This document shows positions 6,093 to 7,379 of a DNA stretch of 7,379 bases, piece by piece. Each line of letters starts with the position of its first letter. The first letter of the stretch is position 1. The notes beneath the pieces are model-generated. The model had not been told where the DNA came from and did no database searches. It saw only the letters and a program-made list of their open reading frames with translations. A program made the translations under genes and the position numbers. Location: assembly GCA_959599635.1 (NCBI GenBank), contig CAUGJN010000094.1:1-7379 (forward strand), written 5' to 3'. Source of the stretch: an uncultured Collinsella sp. (GTDB lineage Bacteria > Actinomycetota > Coriobacteriia > Coriobacteriales > Coriobacteriaceae).

Positions 6093-6130
6093 AGCAGCCA
6101 GCCCGCACCCTTCTTTACAGCACATCTATA

Positions 6131-6157
6131 CCAAACGAGGCGACGCTAAGCGCCGCC
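6131..6157 (-). terminator. Probable intrinsic terminator of the thyA-folA unit
   Basis: An 8-bp stem (6139-6146 with 6150-6157, one G-T pair) with a 3-base loop lies 45 bases after the folA stop. On the minus strand it is followed by TCGTTTGG, a weak T-tract. It would separate folA from the methyltransferase gene whose start is 39 to 47 bases further on, depending on the exact stem end and start chosen. Confidence 0.45.
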
Positions 6158-6201
6158 CCATGCATTCAATCAACCCGATGATACCGTTCACGCCAGGCGA
6201 T

Positions 6202-6720
6202 TTATGCCTCAACGCGACGATACGTCACGAACTCATAATCGAGACCCTCGTCACCCTCGCCCGAGGCAATCGTGGCAACCCCGCCACGCCGCGCAATCTC
6301 CCACGCGGGATCGGCGTCCAAGTCGGGAAAGTACGTGTCCACGGGATGGACGCAGTGGTTATGCGTGACCTCGGCCTCCACGCAGCACGGCAAAAACTGA
6401 CGATACACCTCGCCACCGCCGATCACCCACGCAACGGGCTCATCGGCAACCACGGCGAGCGCTTCGTCGACGCTATGCACCACGTCGACGCCCTCGGCAG
6501 CAAAGCTCTCGTCACGCGTGAGCACGATATTGCGGCGGTTCTTGAGCGGACGCCCACCGGGAAAACTCAGCAGGTTCTTGCGTCCCATAATAACCGGGCA
6601 CCCTTTGGTGCACGCCACAAAATGGCGCATGTCGGCGCGATTGGACACCACCATGTCGCCCTCGCACCCAATGCCCCAGTCATCGCACACGGCGACAATG
6701 GCAGAAAGCTTACACGTCAT
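6202..6720 (-). CDS. folA: Dihydrofolate reductase, divergent
   Basis: A 172-residue dihydrofolate reductase, the NADPH-dependent enzyme that regenerates tetrahydrofolate after thymidylate synthesis. Family marks: LSAIVAV (5-11), WGIG (15-18), the carboxylate D30 (E. coli D27), CPVIMGRK (41-48), GRPLKNRRNIVLTRD (56-70), the NADPH loop VIGGGEVYRQFLP (99-111) and T119 (E. coli T113). The active-site lid is unusual: the stretch GDMVVSNRADM (21-31) replaces the normal A-M-P-W-x-L-P-x-D, so the nearly universal tryptophan (E. coli W22) is valine, and the L-P before the acidic residue is N-R. Start: the ATG at 6720 has AGGTG 6 bases upstream; a GTG at 6729 directly after the thyA stop is the alternative. 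The AGGTG overlaps the thyA TAG, implying translational coupling. Confidence 0.93.
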   Translation of the reverse strand: MTCKLSAIVAVCDDWGIGCEGDMVVSNRADMRHFVACTKGCPVIMGRKNLLSFPGGRPLKNRRNIVLTRDESFAAEGVDVVHSVDEALAVVADEPVAWVIGGGEVYRQFLPCCVEAEVTHNHCVHPVDTYFPDLDADPAWEIARRGGVATIASGEGDEGLDYEFVTYRRVEA

Positions 6721-6723
6721 GCG

Positions 6724-6731
6724 CGTCACCT
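6724..6731 (-). promoter_or_regulatory. Ribosome binding site of folA overlapping the thyA stop codon
   Basis: On the minus strand the thyA end reads TAGGTG followed by ACGCGC and the folA ATG. AGGTG gives a 6-base spacing to that ATG, which favours it over the GTG that is itself part of the AGGTG. Overlap of the stop codon with the binding site suggests that ribosomes ending thyA restart on folA. Confidence 0.55.
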
Positions 6732-7379
6732 ACACCGCAATGGGGATGTTCTTGACCTGCGGGCCGTGCTCATAACCCTCGACGATCAGGTCGTCGGTCG
6801 TAAACGCATAGAAGTCATGCACATCGGGGTTAAGCGTTACCTTGGGCGCGGCAAACTGCGGACGCTCGATAAGCTCGCGGACGATATCGACATGACGGTC
6901 GTAAATGTGGGCATCGGCAATCACATGTAGCAGCTCGCCGGGAATCATATCGACCGATTGCGCGACCATCATCAGCAAGATGGCGTACTGGCACACATTC
7001 CAGTTGTTCGCGGCCAAAATGTCCTGGCTGCGCTGGTTGAGAATCATGTTGAGCGTCGGTTTGTCATCCTGCGGGCGCTGCGTCACGTTATACGTCACGC
7101 TGTAGGCGCACGGATACAGGTGCATCTCGGACAAATCGCTAAACACATAGGTATTCGTCATAATGCGGCGGCTGTACGGCGTGTTCTTAAGGTCGTACAG
7201 AACGCGGTCCATCTGGTCGAAATCGCCCTCGGCATAATGGCTCTTCTGCCCAATCTGATACCCGTAGGCCTTACCGATGGAGCCGGTCTCGTCAGCCCAC
7301 TCATCCCAAATATGGCTGTTGAGGTCATGCACGTTATTGGACTTCTTTTGATAGATCCATAGGATCTCATCCATGGCAG
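6730..7379 (-). CDS. thyA: Thymidylate synthase (partial, N-terminus beyond right edge)
   Basis: This is the C-terminal 215 or so residues of thymidylate synthase, which makes dTMP from dUMP with methylenetetrahydrofolate as methyl donor and reductant. The sequence follows the Bacillus subtilis ThyA type: EILWIYQKKSNNVHDLNSH, HIWDEWADETGSIGKAYGYQ, then SRRIMTNTYVFSDLSEMHLY leading to the active-site cysteine in YPCAYS (C89 counted from the ATG at 7374), the phosphate-binding NQRSQD (113-118), NNWNV (123-127), GELLHVIADAHIYDRH (146-161) and the conserved end QVKNIPIAV. The frame stays open past the ATG at 7374 to the window edge, and family length implies roughly 60-65 further residues outside. 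That ATG is therefore internal. It stops with a TAG directly before folA, so the two form one unit. Confidence 0.96.
   Translation of the reverse strand, partial: AMDEILWIYQKKSNNVHDLNSHIWDEWADETGSIGKAYGYQIGQKSHYAEGDFDQMDRVLYDLKNTPYSRRIMTNTYVFSDLSEMHLYPCAYSVTYNVTQRPQDDKPTLNMILNQRSQDILAANNWNVCQYAILLMMVAQSVDMIPGELLHVIADAHIYDRHVDIVRELIERPQFAAPKVTLNPDVHDFYAFTTDDLIVEGYEHGPQVKNIPIAV

Noticed and set aside
6160..6930. A 256-codon plus-strand frame antisense to folA and part of thyA
   Set aside because: Both minus-strand genes are clear family members; the opposite frame is a shadow with histidine- and arginine-rich composition.

Overview
This window reads as GC-rich chromosomal DNA of a Gram-positive gut anaerobe, most likely a coriobacterium (Collinsella-like). 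That placement is inferred from general protein flavour (Bacillus-type ThyA, stand-alone DUF523 protein, short corrinoid adenosyltransferase, divergent DHFR), high-GC codon use and GGAGG-type ribosome binding sites; no rRNA or other strict marker is present.

Left end (1-650): a scar of mobile DNA. It holds the last 18 codons of an unidentified AT-richer gene, the 3' end of an IS3-family transposase gene with its terminal inverted repeat, and the degraded C-terminus of a large serine recombinase. No intact mobile gene remains.

Middle (579-3616): on the minus strand, ftsH (membrane AAA+ zinc protease) ends in a strong hairpin terminator, and a DUF523/TudS-like gene follows directly, its ribosome binding site touching the terminator T-tract. 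The 3' end of that gene runs into the recombinase remnant. Divergent from ftsH, a short P-loop gene of the CobO/BtuR corrinoid adenosyltransferase family lies on the plus strand.

Right (3618-7379): cobO converges on a MATE-family exporter gene; a pair of near-identical inverted repeats fills the gap between the two stop codons. Upstream of the exporter on the minus strand is a SpoU/TrmH-type RNA 2'-O-methyltransferase gene, then folA and thyA, which run as a tightly packed thyA-folA unit (thymidylate synthesis and recycling of the dihydrofolate it makes). thyA is cut by the window edge.

Functionally these are mostly housekeeping genes: protein quality control, cofactor salvage, export, RNA modification and dTMP synthesis. 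I see no defence system, CRISPR array, prophage or biosynthetic cluster. The points worth a second look are the mobile scar and its effect on the DUF523 gene end, the inverted repeat pair, the terminator/RBS packing, and unusual active-site regions in the DHFR and the adenosyltransferase.
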